Shown here one piece after another: positions 22,691 to 34,274 of a stretch of DNA of 64,000 bases. The notes beneath the pieces are model-generated. The model saw only the letters and a program-made list of their open reading frames with translations, was not told where the DNA came from and did not search any database. This DNA comes from Emydura subglobosa. Lineage: Eukaryota > Chordata > Testudines > Chelidae. The translations under genes and the position numbers were made by a program. The stretch lies in the NCBI GenBank assembly GCA_007922225.1, contig ML679956.1:70486111-70550110 (forward strand), in the 5' to 3' direction. Each line of letters starts with the position of its first letter. The first letter of the stretch is position 1.

Positions 22691-23230
22691 GCACTGCTGA
22701 TCAAGATGGTAGGTCTGAGGCAGGTTGCACTATTAAGAGAGAGTTTGCAAGCGACCATCTGTCTGTAAACACAATTTTACAAACAACCATCTGTCTGTAA
22801 ACACAGTTTACAAACGACCAGCTGTCTGTAAACATGAGGCAATAAGTAGTGAAATTGTACAAACAACCATCTGTCTGTATAAGGTAACAAGGAGTTTACA
22901 AGCGACCATCTGTCTGTAAACATAGTTTACAAGCGACCATCTGTCTGTAAGCATAAGGAAATAAGTAATAGAATTGTGCACCATAAGAAATGAACATATG
23001 CATGGTAGAGTATTAGGCCTTTGTATCTTTTTCTGATTTTGTGTTTGTATTAGTTGTGTCTATGTAATTTGTTCTTTACTAATGAATAAATAAATGAGCA
23101 ATATTTCTTTGGTTGAAACCTTGTTCGCATTCTTGTTCGGTCATCCCTGTCCCTCGATCGAGGCACCTCCTCTGCTCTCGGAACCCCGCAACCCTAGAGT
23201 AAAAGCCTTACCGGCCGTTTTGGGTCCACG
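22690..23230 (+). repeat. LTR-like element with tandem U3-type repeats
   Basis: It contains a run of about 30-bp repeats, then AATGAATAAATAAATGAGC (polyadenylation-type), then a GC-richer U5-like part with CCCTCGATCGAGGCACC. It interrupts a DIRS-type gag relic. Termini and target duplication were not fixed. Confidence 0.55.
22745..22955. repeat. Minisatellite, about six units of 30 bp
   Basis: The unit is TTTACAAACGACCATCTGTC plus TGTAAACA, seen near 22,748, 22,780, 22,810, 22,858, 22,892 and 22,924 with small changes. TTTACA at the start and TGTAAA at the end make each unit a potential hairpin. Confidence 0.9.
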
Positions 23231-23306
23231 ATAGTGTGCTCTGCCTTTGGTACAAAGTGGCTATCTTCTGTGGCAGAGGTGTCCCACATTAAGGACTCTG
23301 AGGAAA

Positions 23307-23633
23307 TCAAAATTCTCTTTGATCACTGTCCTCAGGCAAGGCCAGGGGAGCACTTCTAGAAGGAATAGTCAAGGAACTCCTTTGTTCTGACCAAGCAAGC
23401 TCCAATGCTGGGTGAAAAGTAGCTTCCATGCAGACGTATCTAAGTTGCTCTTCTCTCTGTTGCTTTGTTATAATTTTGAAGCCCCAGGGAACTGGACATC
23501 TATCTCTGACATGAACCTCACCCAAGCACTTCAAACAGCAAGAGTGATGATCACTTACAGGCATTAGCTTATGATAACTGGAGCACAGAATGAAGCCAGG
23601 GAACCTTGGCATAGCTCCCCCGGTACAGGGCAC
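23307..23633 (-). pseudogene. DIRS-type retrotransposon gag N-terminal remnant
   Basis: A 108-residue frame has DHHSCCLKCLGEVHVRDRCP, a Cys/His pattern (CLxCLGExH) that I know from the gag-like first ORF of vertebrate DIRS elements. Basic residues (KQQREEQLR) follow. No intact partner ORF is near; the rest is decayed or displaced by an LTR-like insert. Confidence 0.6.
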
Positions 23634-23667
23634 AGCCCAGAGAGCCCACTTAAGTATGATAATAAAT

Positions 23668-23701
23668 TACGAGAAAAGAAAAGAAAAGAAAAGAAAAGAA
23701 G
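23668..23701 (+). repeat. AAAAG microsatellite
   Basis: About six perfect AAAAG units. Confidence 0.95.
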
Positions 23702-23999
23702 GGGTCTCAAAGGACCAAAGCCGAGTACTAACTATGAACTATAACTAGCTAACTATAAACACAAATAAGTTCACAGAGAAACAAGGGCTGAAAACACAGT
23801 ATGCTCTGACCACACATAGACAGTAAGAAGGAACTAAAAGGATGGATGGGGCAACATCTCCCTTTATGCCCTCTGCTTAGAGCATGAGGGACATCAGTGC
23901 GTAGGTATGACCACCCCACAAATGTGGCTAGGGAAAACTCTCTGGCACCAGTGCAGGAAATGTGTGCACACCTGCAGAGTAATGGACATATGCAATGTG

Positions 24000-25437
24000 T
24001 CAAAGATGAACCTCAGTGTAAAATTGCACAAAGAATTCTAGGAATAGTCTTATCTAAAATTATTTATGTTATAAGCACTCTAAAATAATCATTAATTTAA
24101 CTTTAAGAATGTATATAGCTGGGAAATGTTTTTGGTTACATTTAACCTCATGTTTCTACTAAAAAGTGAACCTTTGTTCACTATTTAAATGCTTAAAGTG
24201 CTATAAACTCCTTTTATTATGTACGTTTGCAAACATTTTGTGTTTAAAAGCAGGTATCTAATGGAATAATTTTCTGATGTCATTGTTATGTGAATAATGA
24301 GATATTTTATGAACCAATGTGGAAAATTTGGAAGTATAACTGGTCACTTGTGTGAGAAGCCATTTGGGTATGAAGATATTTTATTAAGTTGCCTGCCAAT
24401 GCTGAAGCAGCTCCTTACTGAATTCAGAAAGACAAGTATTACCTCTCCAAGGACTGATAAGAAGAAAGGACAATAACTTATTTGATGACTATTCAAGTTT
24501 AAAAACTTAATTGCTTATGTTTAAAAAGACTATTTTGAAAGCTGAAAATTATTTCTATAGGGAATAGGGGTGGTTAGACTAAGTTGAAACAGAATTTTAA
24601 ATCCTATAATGAACCCTGATAGAATTGAAGGAATATCTTGGAAAGTGGACTGAATAAAAGAAAGAGTTAAAACTTTAACTTTAAAAGTATTCTGAGAATT
24701 TCCCACTACAAAGTCAAAGGCCATTAGAACTCTGCTGCATTAATAGGTTGCATAGTCCTGAGCTGAAGAGGATGACAAGAGCAACTCAAGGAGGTTGTTG
24801 AGCCAGTGAGAGGGTGACAGCAGCTAATATTTCAGTCTAGTCACACCTCTCAAAGAGGTGTGTTTTCCTCCTTCAGTGAGTTAACAGAAGGAGAATATTA
24901 TAAATCTCTCTGGATTGAGCAAAAAAGCAGCAACATTTGGCTCCTATCTCTTAATTTCGATAGCAACACACGTCACAGCACCATTATCGAAACTCAGCAG
25001 CTCGTCTCACCTCTCTAAGAATACTTCAGTGGTAACCAGATAGTTAAGAAGAACAGAGGATAAAAGAAACCAAGATACAGCATAAAAAAGAAGCAACTTT
25101 CCAGTTCAGCACCAGTTCTGCAACATATATTGATGAGATGGAGTTTGCAAAAGCATTACCAAGGGGTTAGATTACATTTTCCTCATAATGCTTTTAATAG
25201 GATATTGAAATGCTATTATAATTTAAGGTATTAAATGCTTGTCTTGTTACACCAGGTCATTTGGACAATGTATTTCTAGAGAGGACACATCAGTTAACCT
25301 TGATAAACAGAGAAATAATGGGATTTTATTCAATTTTAAGATTCTTAAAATTTATTTTTCCTTTCTCAAGACAGCTCCTTAAATAGCTTCTTTTAAATAA
25401 CCGAATATAAATACTTTCTTTGGTTTAATGAGACTTA
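24000..25437. other. Intron DNA, nothing recognised
   Basis: AT-rich intron sequence of the channel gene, without exon-like frames bounded by splice sites or recognisable repeats. Confidence 0.4.
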
Positions 25438-25690
25438 TGACTTGTCTACACTTGAAATGCTTACAGAGGCACAGCTGCACCACTGCAGCTTCTCCGTTGT
25501 AGCGTTTCAGTATAGACATTACTTATGCCAACAAGAGGGGTCTCCCATTGGCATAGGTAATCCACCTCCCCAAGAGGTGGTAGCTAGGTCAACGGAAGAA
25601 TTCTTTTCTCGACTTAGTGCTGTAAACACAGGGATGTAGGCTGACTTAACTATGTCACTCAGGGGGTGTACTGCAGAACCAACCCTTAGT
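25438..25690. mobile_element. hAT-like miniature element (MITE)
   Basis: GACTTGTCTACACTTGAAATG at one end, TGTCACTCAGGGGGTGTAC near the other, and the internal palindrome CATAGGTAATCCACCTCC are typical of non-autonomous DNA elements common in turtles. The right end and target duplication are not clear. Confidence 0.55.
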
Positions 25691-27728
25691 TAAGAGTACT
25701 CGACTTTACCCATTCAAAAACTATGTTATCTGATAAACTAAACAGGATTCACCTACCTTTAAAGGAAATTCTTTTGTCCCTTTATAAATTGTTACTTACA
25801 TATGATACATTGAGTCAATACTCACTACTGATATTGGGACTATATACTTTGGTTTTAGTTTATCTAGAGAAGAGCATCCTTACCTGGGGTAGCTCCACTC
25901 TTAAAAGTGTAATCTCTGTTAAACTCTCCATATAGAGGGATACAGAAGAGATTGTAACTGCAGGAACAATTGTTTGCAGCTTGTTTGTGTTTTGTTTTTT
26001 TCTTTTTTAATAATAAAATAATCATAGTTAATTATGATTACTTTACTTGTCTTTAATTGTGTTGTACTCTCAGGCACGAAAGAATCTCACATGACTAAAA
26101 CACTGGGAGTTATGTCCAAGAATTGATCATGCGTGAGACAATTATTAAGACTGGGATTACCATTTCTTGTTTCTCTAGACTACAACATTTTTATAATTTT
26201 GGGGATAAAATGAATTGGTGCTCAACCACTTAAAACACTACCTTCTACCCCACAGAACTCATGTGCAGGAAGCCTGACCATATGGCTTGCACCTCATTTT
26301 CAATATTTTTTCTGAAACTCTGGCCAACAGCACCTTTAGTAGGCCCTCTTAGATGTTAATTGTGGGACATCCATTAACTCTTGGTGTTTGAGTGGAATTA
26401 GCAAGCAGTAAAAACAAAAATTAAAAAAGAGCAGATTACCCCTTTTATTGCCAATCCCCCACCATACATGACTATGCTTCTACCATTCACTGAATTTAAA
26501 ATTAAATTAATGGAATATTAGGATTTAGAGTGGAGCAACTGGTATATTCAGCAACACAGTGGGGATATAAATGCCTGATGTCATGTAGCTATTCATCGGA
26601 GAACTAGACATTTTTCTGAAGTTTGTGGGACAGCTTAGGTGTGCTATGCAGAGACCAGAGAGGAAGTTGAGAGCAAGTTTTTCCTCTCTCAGTTCTGGTG
26701 AATGATCCATGATGCGATCTGTGACTGGGTAGAAAGCATGCACACACCAGAAAACTGAAGAGGAAAGCAGAGACAGGGAGGAAGTAGAAGCATCACAGAT
26801 AAAAAGCAAAGAGAATAGGCCCAGTAGAAGGGAAAGATTGTAGTGCTTCACAAGAAGGTTTTGGGAGATTTAAAGAAGTGGATGGTCCACTGCTGTGAAA
26901 AAGAAAAGGGATGGTTTAAACAACTAGAAACATGGTGGGAATTCTCTTTGGAGGGGACAGGCAAGGAAGAAGAATTGAATATAAGTATATCCACATCCAT
27001 TTCTCTAATGATAATTCTCTATATTCACCCAGTAATACTATATTTTACTTCTGCCCAGTTTTATTTGAAAAGACCAATTACAATTATATTCTCAACATTC
27101 ACAAATAATAGGCCAAATCCAGAAGGCTGCTTCATCAGTACCAGTCAGGATTTAGCTTATTTTAAAAAGAAATTAAATATCTGATTTTTCTTATACAATT
27201 CACCTAGTGGCCATCATTTACATCTTTACAAATATGTCTTTTGCCTAACTGGTTACTGTGATATTTCTTATACTTTATACTGGGAAAAATGCAGTAAAAT
27301 TAATTTACTGGCTGAAATGGTAAATATTTTTAAGGGCAGCTGCTATTTTAGTAAAATAACTATACAAAAGTGTTACTGTAATATAACAGACCAAAACTGC
27401 TGCTTGCTGTATTATTACTCAATAAAGACCAAATTTGTTCTTTTCCCAAAAAAGAGTTTATGGGTATATTGAAAACCACAGTCGTCAGTCTATCTGTGCT
27501 CTCTCGCAGGACACTAGTGAAAGTAACGTGGAGTTTTTTGTTGTTGGAATTATTTGGTTTTTTGTTTGTTTCTTTGGAATGAATTGCCTACACCTGGGTT
27601 AGAACAATGGAATCAGAATTTGTCTATGTGAGTTTTTACATACTAGTCAAACAAATCTCCATTTTAACCTTTTGTTCACTTGGTGTGGCGAAATAAACAC
27701 CTGTGGCCTAACAGCAATTTTTACTTAC
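25691..27728. other. Intron DNA, nothing recognised
   Basis: Intron between the domain IV S1-S3 exon and the last exon. The frames at 26,525-26,851 and 26,843-27,184 lack motifs or splice context. Confidence 0.4.
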
Positions 27729-27999
27729 TAACTAATGAAAGGATCAAAAGAGTTACATCAAATCTATTCCATCCACTGGTGAAAAAGTAATATCTTAGAG
27801 CCAGCATTTTCATGATGCACTCTCCAGTAAATATGGTAACAAAGATCTTGTTGATGATCTCAAAAATAGTTTTGCTTTTTTCATCTTCGTCCTCACGGTT
27901 CCCCATCATAATGATCGCATTAAGGCAGATGAGAGTCATAATGGTAATGTCAAATGCTTTGTTTGATACAATGTCAAAAAGAAATCCTTGGTATTTGTT
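27729..27999 (-). CDS. SCN11A: Sodium channel alpha subunit, exon with domain IV S1-S3
   Basis: The exon is 271 bp, exactly the usual length at this position, entering in phase 0 and leaving in phase 1. It begins NKYQGFLFDIVSNKAFDITI and covers S1, S2 and the start of S3 of domain IV; S2 contains IFTGECIMK and S3 begins WNRFDV. The acceptor is TTGTTCACAG and the donor is TTA|GTAAGT after GTT-A. The split codon A|TT is completed by the last exon as Ile. S1-S2 is divergent from SCN5A (for example MMGNREDED in the extracellular loop), consistent with a fast-evolving sensory-neuron paralogue. Confidence 0.96.
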
Positions 28000-28449
28000 C
28001 TGTGAACAAGAAAATAGTCATTAGTGCTAGTTCTGAAATTCAAGCAAATTAAGTCTCAAGCAAATTAAGTTATGAGATTCAAGCAAATTATGTCTCTAAC
28101 TCCACACTTTTTAGGTGGCACCATAGACATCCAAGGTTGAAAACTGTATCTAATATTTCCACATATCACACAATCATGGTTCTTTACTGGAAATTACACA
28201 GCAGAGAATTTCCAGAATCTATTATAATTTATATTTGTAAACACAGTTTTAATGAACACGTTTAGTGTAAATGGTTCTTATTAATGCTAATAAAACAGCA
28301 AAAACGTGATTCACTAATTAATTTATGAATCCAAGCTCCAAGTTCAATTTGCTACTGCTTGTGGATATTATTTGTTATGCACAAGTACACAGACAACCAT
28401 CCATTCATGAAAATGTTAATGAATCCTGAAATTTTCAAAAATTTGAACA

Positions 28450-28783
28450 AAGAGTTACTTGCCTGCACAATAACTGGAATTGTTTAAGATGTGTTGTCCA
28501 TATACAAATTCCACTCTTGGTAGTGCGCATGTACCCCATGACCTCGAGACTGAAGTATTTTGGCTAGCAATGCCTGTTGGGGCTGCACATGCACCCTGAG
28601 TGCCTTCATACTCCTGTTCCTTCTCCACAACCAAATGCAATTTACTATAAGACTCTGTAGTATTGCGAAAGGAATGTGGAATGCATGTACACACACACAC
28701 ACAACCCACATCTCTAAAAAATCCAGTTATTGTACAGGTAAGTAACTCTTCTTTCTTCTTGGAGTGCTTCTCCCTATATTACT
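28450..28783 (-). mobile_element. DIRS-type terminal region, left piece
   Basis: GTTACTTGCCTGCACAATAA and ACAGGTAAGTAACTCTTC face each other around a block ending in CTTGGAGTGCTTCTCCC. The same arrangement (AAGTTAAGTAACTTTCTCC and TTCGAAGGCTGGTCCC) occurs at 55,140-55,175 in the other DIRS relic. The element continues at 30,009 after a nested insertion. Confidence 0.55.
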
Positions 28784-30008
28784 ACTGGGGGAATTCTGCG
28801 TCACTGCACACATGTCCCCTACAGATTTTCTTTTTTCCATAGAATAATACATTCTGCAGGCGAGGCACTGCAGTTACACTTTTCACCCACCGGGGGCTGC
28901 TGTGGCACCAGAATATAGGACAGTTGGCTCACGAGCTGGAGCAGCCAGCCATGGAGAGAGAGGCCTGGTCTACCCTGGCCGCGGATTTTGGCGGCAGTTG
29001 ATGGGAGATACGCAAGCTATATACAGTAACTTGTGTATCTCCCGTCGACTTCCTAACGTCTACTTCCCATGGCATCTCCACTGTGCTGTGCCAATGGGAA
29101 AGGCCTTCCCATCGACGCAGCACTATGCTTCTTGCCAGGGTGGATTTATAGAGTCGACTTCCGGGTTCAATTGAGCAAGTCTTCACTGCCACTCAGTCAA
29201 ACCCACAAAATTGATCCTGCATTGCCAGCGGAGCTGCTGGTAGTGTAGACATAGCCAGAGAGAGAGCAGAGGCTGCTTTTCTCACAGTAACATGCTTGCA
29301 GGGCCATAGACAGAGTGGGCACATAGGACTGCTGGAGGGTAACAATGACTGGGCTTCAGAAGGGCTAGTGGAGAACAGACTGGGGCAGGGGCATGGGAGC
29401 TAATAGGGTGACAGCATTGAGCCAGGAGCTGAATGGGAGTGGGGGTGCAGGGACACACGGATGGGGGAGTGCAGAAAAAGACGGGGATGGGGCAGATGTG
29501 TCTGACTAAATGGAAGAGTCTAGGACTCTGCATGGGGGGCTCCCCAACTTCTTAATCTCTCCCCCCCAAAAAACCCCTGTTCCATACTTCTCCCATTCAC
29601 ACCCAACAACCTTCCAGGTTCACACCCAGACTCCGTCCCAGTAATTACTTCCCTCTATCTCAGTTCCTCCATTACCCCGACTCCTTCAAGCCTTTTTACT
29701 GCTTCTGAGGGATGTGGGAAATATGTTTCTGTATTGTAGTTTAAATGAATTATTACTCAAAGTTCTGTATCAATATGCCTAGTAAGGAATCTATTTGTCA
29801 AAAAACATTTTCTGAATCTTTTTCGTTGTCTGTATTGTTACAGACATACTTGCTGACAGATGTTTTGAAATAAATTATGAAAATACTTGAAACTCGCATG
29901 ATTATTTTGTGTTATTGTGATAAATAAAATAGGCTGAATTTTGCAGAATTTTAAACTATAGTGCACAGAATTTTAAAGATTTTTTGGCACAGAATTCCTC
30001 CAGAAGTA
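28784..30008. mobile_element. DNA transposon-like element inserted in a DIRS relic
   Basis: The left end TACTGGGGGAATTCTGCG and the right end read in reverse, TACTTCTGGAGGAATTCTGT, are inverted copies with changes. Inside are AT-rich ends (CTGAATCTTTTTCGTTGTCTG) and a nested miniature element at 28,962-29,257. No transposase frame is present. Superfamily not determined. Confidence 0.6.
28962..29257. mobile_element. hAT-like miniature element nested in the DNA transposon
   Basis: It begins GGCCTGGTCTACCCTGG and ends TAGTGTAGACATAGCC, inverted termini around GG(C/T)(C/A)TGGTCTAC. GAGAGAG lies on both sides, consistent with an 8-bp-class target duplication but low in complexity. Confidence 0.55.
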
Positions 30009-30965
30009 CTATATGTGGCTCCCGAGTGACAACCTGAAGTAAGGTGGTGGTAGCTCAGAGTCTCATCGAAAGATAGATTGTAAAACAGCTCTGCCAAAAG
30101 AAATGTCTACTCTGGAAGCTTCCACTAATGCACAGTGTTTAGTAAATGTCTGTATGGAAGCCTATGTGGTTTCTTTGCAGAAGTCAATAATGTGGATGCT
30201 TCTCAAGAAAGCAGCAGAGACTGCTTGTGCCCTAGTGGAATGTGCTCTAATATTATATGGAGGATCTAATCTAGATAGTCGATAACCAAGTCTGATGCAC
30301 CCTGAAACCCATTTAAATAATCTTTGGGTGGAAATAGGATGACTTTTTTTCCTCTTAACAAAGGACAAAAAAAGTCTTGAGGAAGCTCTGAAGAGTTTTA
30401 TTTGCTGCAAGTAAAAGGCTGGGGCCTATGAACATTGAGGGTATGTAGATCCTCCATGATGAGAATGAGGCTTAGGAAAAAACGTAGGTAGATGGACAGT
30501 CTTATTTAAATGGAAGTTGGATATTACTTTTGGCAAGAACTTAGGGGGTGGTCTAAAAGACATCTTATCAGAGTAAAAAATATGTACTCTCATGGCAGAT
30601 CCCTTCTGCACTATTTCCCCAGTCTTTGTAGCCGACATGATTGCTATTAGGAAAGAAATTTTAATGGATAAGTGTAGTTAAGAACACGATGCCATGGGCT
30701 CATGAGAGACCCATGAGGCTTGCCAGCATAACATTAAGGCCCCATGGCAGGTGAGGTGGCTCCAATATTGGTGGAAAACCCCTTATGAAATCCCTAAGGA
30801 ATCTGGACATAGTGGGATGGGAACAGATTGTACATACCCCTATAGGTGGATAGTAACTGTTAGTAGCTTCAAGATGCACCTTCACAGAATTAATTAAAAG
30901 TCCAGAGACTCTAGAGAGAGTAGGTAGTCTAAAATTATAGGCATTTGTGTTTTAAAAGGCTGTAA
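30009..30965 (-). pseudogene. DIRS-type tyrosine recombinase remnant
   Basis: Minus-strand frames carry VHLEATNSYYPPIG with SHPTMSRFLRDFIRGFPP (30,885-30,700) and MSFRPPPKFLPKVISNFHLN (about 30,560-30,500). These match the N-terminal and central parts of the tyrosine recombinase of vertebrate DIRS elements, which integrates without a retroviral integrase. The catalytic C-terminal motif was not found. Frames are broken. Confidence 0.65.
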
Positions 30966-31099
30966 GAGATACTGTTCATACCATTTCAAAAAATTTCTCC
31001 CCTTAGCCACATAAGTATGTCTATAGTGTTTCCTAGTACTTGCTACAAAATGTTCTGTATGTCTGAGGAACATGGCCTCTTTAATTCTGACATCCATCC

Positions 31100-31350
31100 T
31101 CCGGACCCTTCACCTGCCTGGGCAGCATGCCCCGCAGGGCAGAGACATGGGCTGGGGGCTGTTCTTGGGCCCCCTGGCACTCCACTCAGGGTAGGTGGAG
31201 AGTCCAGGGTGCCTCACATCAGCCTGGACTCCCTGGGTGGCTCTTACCACTGCCTGGCTATGGCGTCCAGCCTGGATAGGGGGCAGGGCCTCAGGGGGAA
31301 GAGGAGGAGCAGGGGGCAGGGCCATGGGAGGAGGAGGCTTCTGCATGTGT
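31100..31350. repeat. GC-rich repeat-like block, unassigned
   Basis: A 250-bp GC-rich island in an AT-rich intron, with runs such as GGGGGAAGAGGAGGAGCAGG. It abuts a CR1-type tail. Its frames in both strands look like GC-driven open frames, not genes. Confidence 0.35.
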
Positions 31351-31530
31351 CCAATTTTTGCATTTTGAAAAAGTGGTCACCCTACCACAGATTTATATAG
31401 TGGCATTATATATTTGCTGTCTTATTATCCAGCCCTTTTTTAATGGTCCCTAACATTCGGTTTGCTTTTTTGACTGCTGCTGCACATTGAGCAGGTGTTT
31501 TCAGAGAAGTCCTTTCCCTCCAAAGTCTTT
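31350..31530 (-). mobile_element. CR1-type LINE 3' UTR fragment
   Basis: ATTTATATAGTGGCATTATA, TCTTATTATCCAGCCC and GACTGCTGCTGCACATTGAG are in the order seen in the reversed 3' UTR of turtle CR1 elements. Same family as 53,124-53,583. Confidence 0.65.
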
Positions 31531-31619
31531 TTAACAGAAATGACAAACACAGGCCTATTTTGAGACTATTGTATTTAATGTTATGAATGTCATCTGAATG
31601 TTTGAGTCAGCCTTGAAAG

Positions 31620-31815
31620 CAGGGCTGTTTTAAGACTTTCGTAGGCCCTAGGTACACTTGCCTTCGTAGCCCCCATGACCGAAATTACTAATTTGATTTT
31701 AAGCTATTAATAAATAGTTTTTTAAATAAAAAAAAAAAATTATATATACAAATTTTTTTCGTAGGCCCTGAAAGTTTCGTAGGCCCTAGGCACTGTGCCT
31801 ATTGTGCCTAATGGA
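31620..31815. repeat. Repeat with the motif TTTCGTAGGCCCTAGG in three places
   Basis: CTTTCGTAGGCCCTAGGTAC, TTTTTCGTAGGCCCTGAAAG and GTTTCGTAGGCCCTAGGCAC occur within 170 bp, flanking an A-rich stretch. Probably a short interspersed element; family not known. Confidence 0.5.
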
Positions 31816-32770
31816 TAAAGCATGAAAGCATGAAAACTTCAAAAGACCATTATATTGAGATGGGCCAGATGATATAAGCCCACAGAATATTCATAGCCCT
31901 TCGTATCAAAACATGTTATATGTATGTGTGTGTTACTGTCTTACTAGCAGGTGATTAATGCCAAATCCCAAAGCTGGTTATGCAGATACCCAGCCTTTTG
32001 AGGTTTGACCTCCTGGGAAGATAGGCAGTGACTAGCTGTACTTATGTGCAGGAGGTTGAGAGACAAAGCAAGAGTTTTGGTATAAAAGGCTGAGTTTATC
32101 CTGATAGAGAAGTCTTCTTTTTGATTCAACAAATGGATGTGAGCCATTGCTCAAAGAGGGGATGCAACCCTGCTGACTGGTTGGAAGGACCTGAACCTGC
32201 CATTAGATTGATGGGTGACTTCTGGAAAATTGAGTGTACGTTAGACCTTTTTGTTGTTTTATATTTTTCTCTGTATGCTTTTGTCTTTAAATAAATGTAC
32301 CCTGCTTTGGAAAAAGCTGTTTGGGTCCTGGTAAATTACTGTCATTGTCCTTCAAAGAGAAAGCAAAGAGCAGGGGCTGGGTGTTAGTCAGACCTTATTG
32401 GGATAATCACAGTGGATTGCAGGGGAGCTGTAGCTCCCTGGATAGGAGAAAGTGGAATGCAGGTCCCTGCCAAAAGAGAGGTGATGGCTAGAGGCCTGAG
32501 ATGGCATTCCTTAAGCAGACCACAGAAGGGGGGATTAAAGGTGCAGTTACCCCAAAACTGTGACAGTCTTATTAGGACAGTTCCACCAGAATCACTGCAA
32601 GTCTGTGGCATAGACAATGGCATCCTGGAGCTAACAGAAGGTGAGATGACAGGGGCACATCTGGACATATATATATGAATATATATAGGAATATATATGG
32701 ACAAGCAGTCAAAGGAGATTTGAAATTTAATACCAGGCATGAACTATTTGTTAATCATTATTCATGTCTT
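31816..32770. other. Intron DNA with LTR-like traits, unassigned
   Basis: AAATAAATGTACCC near 32,290 followed by a region with TGTTTGGGTCCTGGTAAATT looks like an LTR polyadenylation/U5 arrangement, but no boundaries or copies confirm it. A TATATA stretch lies near 32,668-32,698. Confidence 0.3.
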
Positions 32771-32772
32771 GC

Positions 32773-33095
32773 CTGTTTTAAAAGTTGCTGTAACTTAATC
32801 AGGGAGCACAAACAATACACGTGAACTAGAATATGTCCTAGCTGGAGCTAGAATTTCCATCTTGGGCAGACATACCTTCTGATTAAGTTAGAGCACTAAA
32901 AATAACAGCTTGGCTGCAGCAATGCAGGTGGCAGGATGGGTTAGCCACCACACGTTTGTACGTAGAGTTTCAGACAAGATTGCACTTGGGGTGGCTACAC
33001 TGCTATTTTTAGCATACTAGTTCAGTGAGAACTAGTGCAGGTGTCTACCCAAACTAGAAATTAAACCTACAGCTCCAGTGTAGACATACCTTTAG
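32773..33095. mobile_element. hAT-like miniature element
   Basis: The right end GCTCCAGTGTAGACATACC and internal TGGCTACACTGCTATTTTTA, CAGTGAGAACTAGTGCAGG are typical of a turtle non-autonomous DNA element; the left end is decayed. Confidence 0.5.
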
Positions 33096-33386
33096 GTGAC
33101 CAACATCATAGCGCGAACAGTAAATAGTCAACACAACAGTTCACAAACAACTGATATATTGCAAATATTTTCCCCAGGTATTTGGTGAATACTTACAAAT
33201 AAAAAGTATGTTAGAAGAAATCACAATCAGTTTGCAACTGATTTACAAATAGAAATAGGACTGAATTAGTGAAGAATATTAATCACAATGCATAATTTGA
33301 TCAGATCTAATTTTGAAAGTTTTTCCAGTTCACAGATTGATCTAAAATAGTTATATTTGTCTTAAACTGATTCAGGATGGACTCAC

Positions 33387-33491
33387 CAATGGCCTTGGGA
33401 TGGGTTTTTGGGGTTTCTTGGATCCAAGTTTCTTCAGGGCTTTATAATACTTTTTCTGTTCCTCTGTCAAAAAGATATGTTGTCCATCTAA
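33387..33491 (-). CDS. SCN11A: Sodium channel alpha subunit, III-IV linker (inactivation gate) exon
   Basis: This 105-bp exon (35 codons, phase 0) encodes the cytoplasmic linker between domains III and IV, which plugs the pore during fast inactivation. It begins [20 protein letters not shown] and ends [10 protein letters not shown]. The usual IFM triad is IFL here (codons ATC TTT TTG at 33,468-33,476). The donor is TTG|GTGAGT. The upstream junction uses an AC acceptor. Length and surrounding residues match the exon in all vertebrate sodium channels I know. The substitution is conservative, so a working gate is likely, but its kinetics cannot be judged from sequence. Confidence 0.96.
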
Positions 33492-34274
33492 GTATAGGAA
33501 ATAATACCATTATTATTTTAACAGAAGACAGTTAACTGGGAAGAAAATTCCATTTTTGCAATAAAATGTATGCCTAATAATGTTATAAACAGTATCTAAG
33601 AGAGATTAGAGAAAAATGTTTTTCTTGTCTATTTTTTCAGATGGTTACATTGTGCTTTGGACAGCTTTTTGTCAGAATAGTCAGTCAGGCCTTGATCTTA
33701 AAACTCTTATTCATTTGATTAGCCCTTACTTACATGAGCAAGAGTTTGCAAGCTCGAGCCCTTAGTCAGTTTTCCTTGCTATTTGTGAGAGTCTTTTTTG
33801 GAAAAAATATGTAAGCAGAGTTTGAATGAGCTCTCCCCTGACATCTATTGATGAGCTCAGAGAAAAGACTTCAGGTGCAGACTGTTTGCATAAACATACC
33901 TACTCTGCCCTAGGTGCACATCAGATGGAGCTGCTTTGTCAAAATGATCATTTTTGGCTGGTTTGTGTTACAAGTCACTCTAGCATTTGAATGCAGCAGT
34001 AATGAAATTTTGTTATCCGTATTGTACGACTAAAGAGCAGCAGAACTGTGCATAGACTGCCCTGATTAAGGGGATCACCGTAACTTGAACCTCACTTGAT
34101 AAGCAGGGGACAAATGCCAGTGGAGAAAGAAGAGGGTGGTGATAGGTGTTTTTATCAAGTGGTGTGTCCTGTGCCTAGAGAGAACTATATACCATTTGAC
34201 CTTCCCTTCTTTAGTGTTTAATGACAGAACTGATTAGACTCATTTAAGAGATGATGTCATCTGCAAACTTGCTG

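Noticed and set aside
23668..23701. Short regular repeats as a CRISPR array
   Set aside because: It is an AAAAG microsatellite in vertebrate DNA; the 22,745 repeats likewise have no spacers and no associated genes.
31017..31400. 127-residue frame as a gene
   Set aside because: It combines CR1-type tail, a GC-rich block and unique DNA, with no motif or splice context.
33387..33487. 101-bp version of the gate exon with AG acceptor used alone
   Set aside because: With the AAG end of the previous exon it breaks the frame; it works only when the donor also shifts by four bases, which is kept as an alternative.
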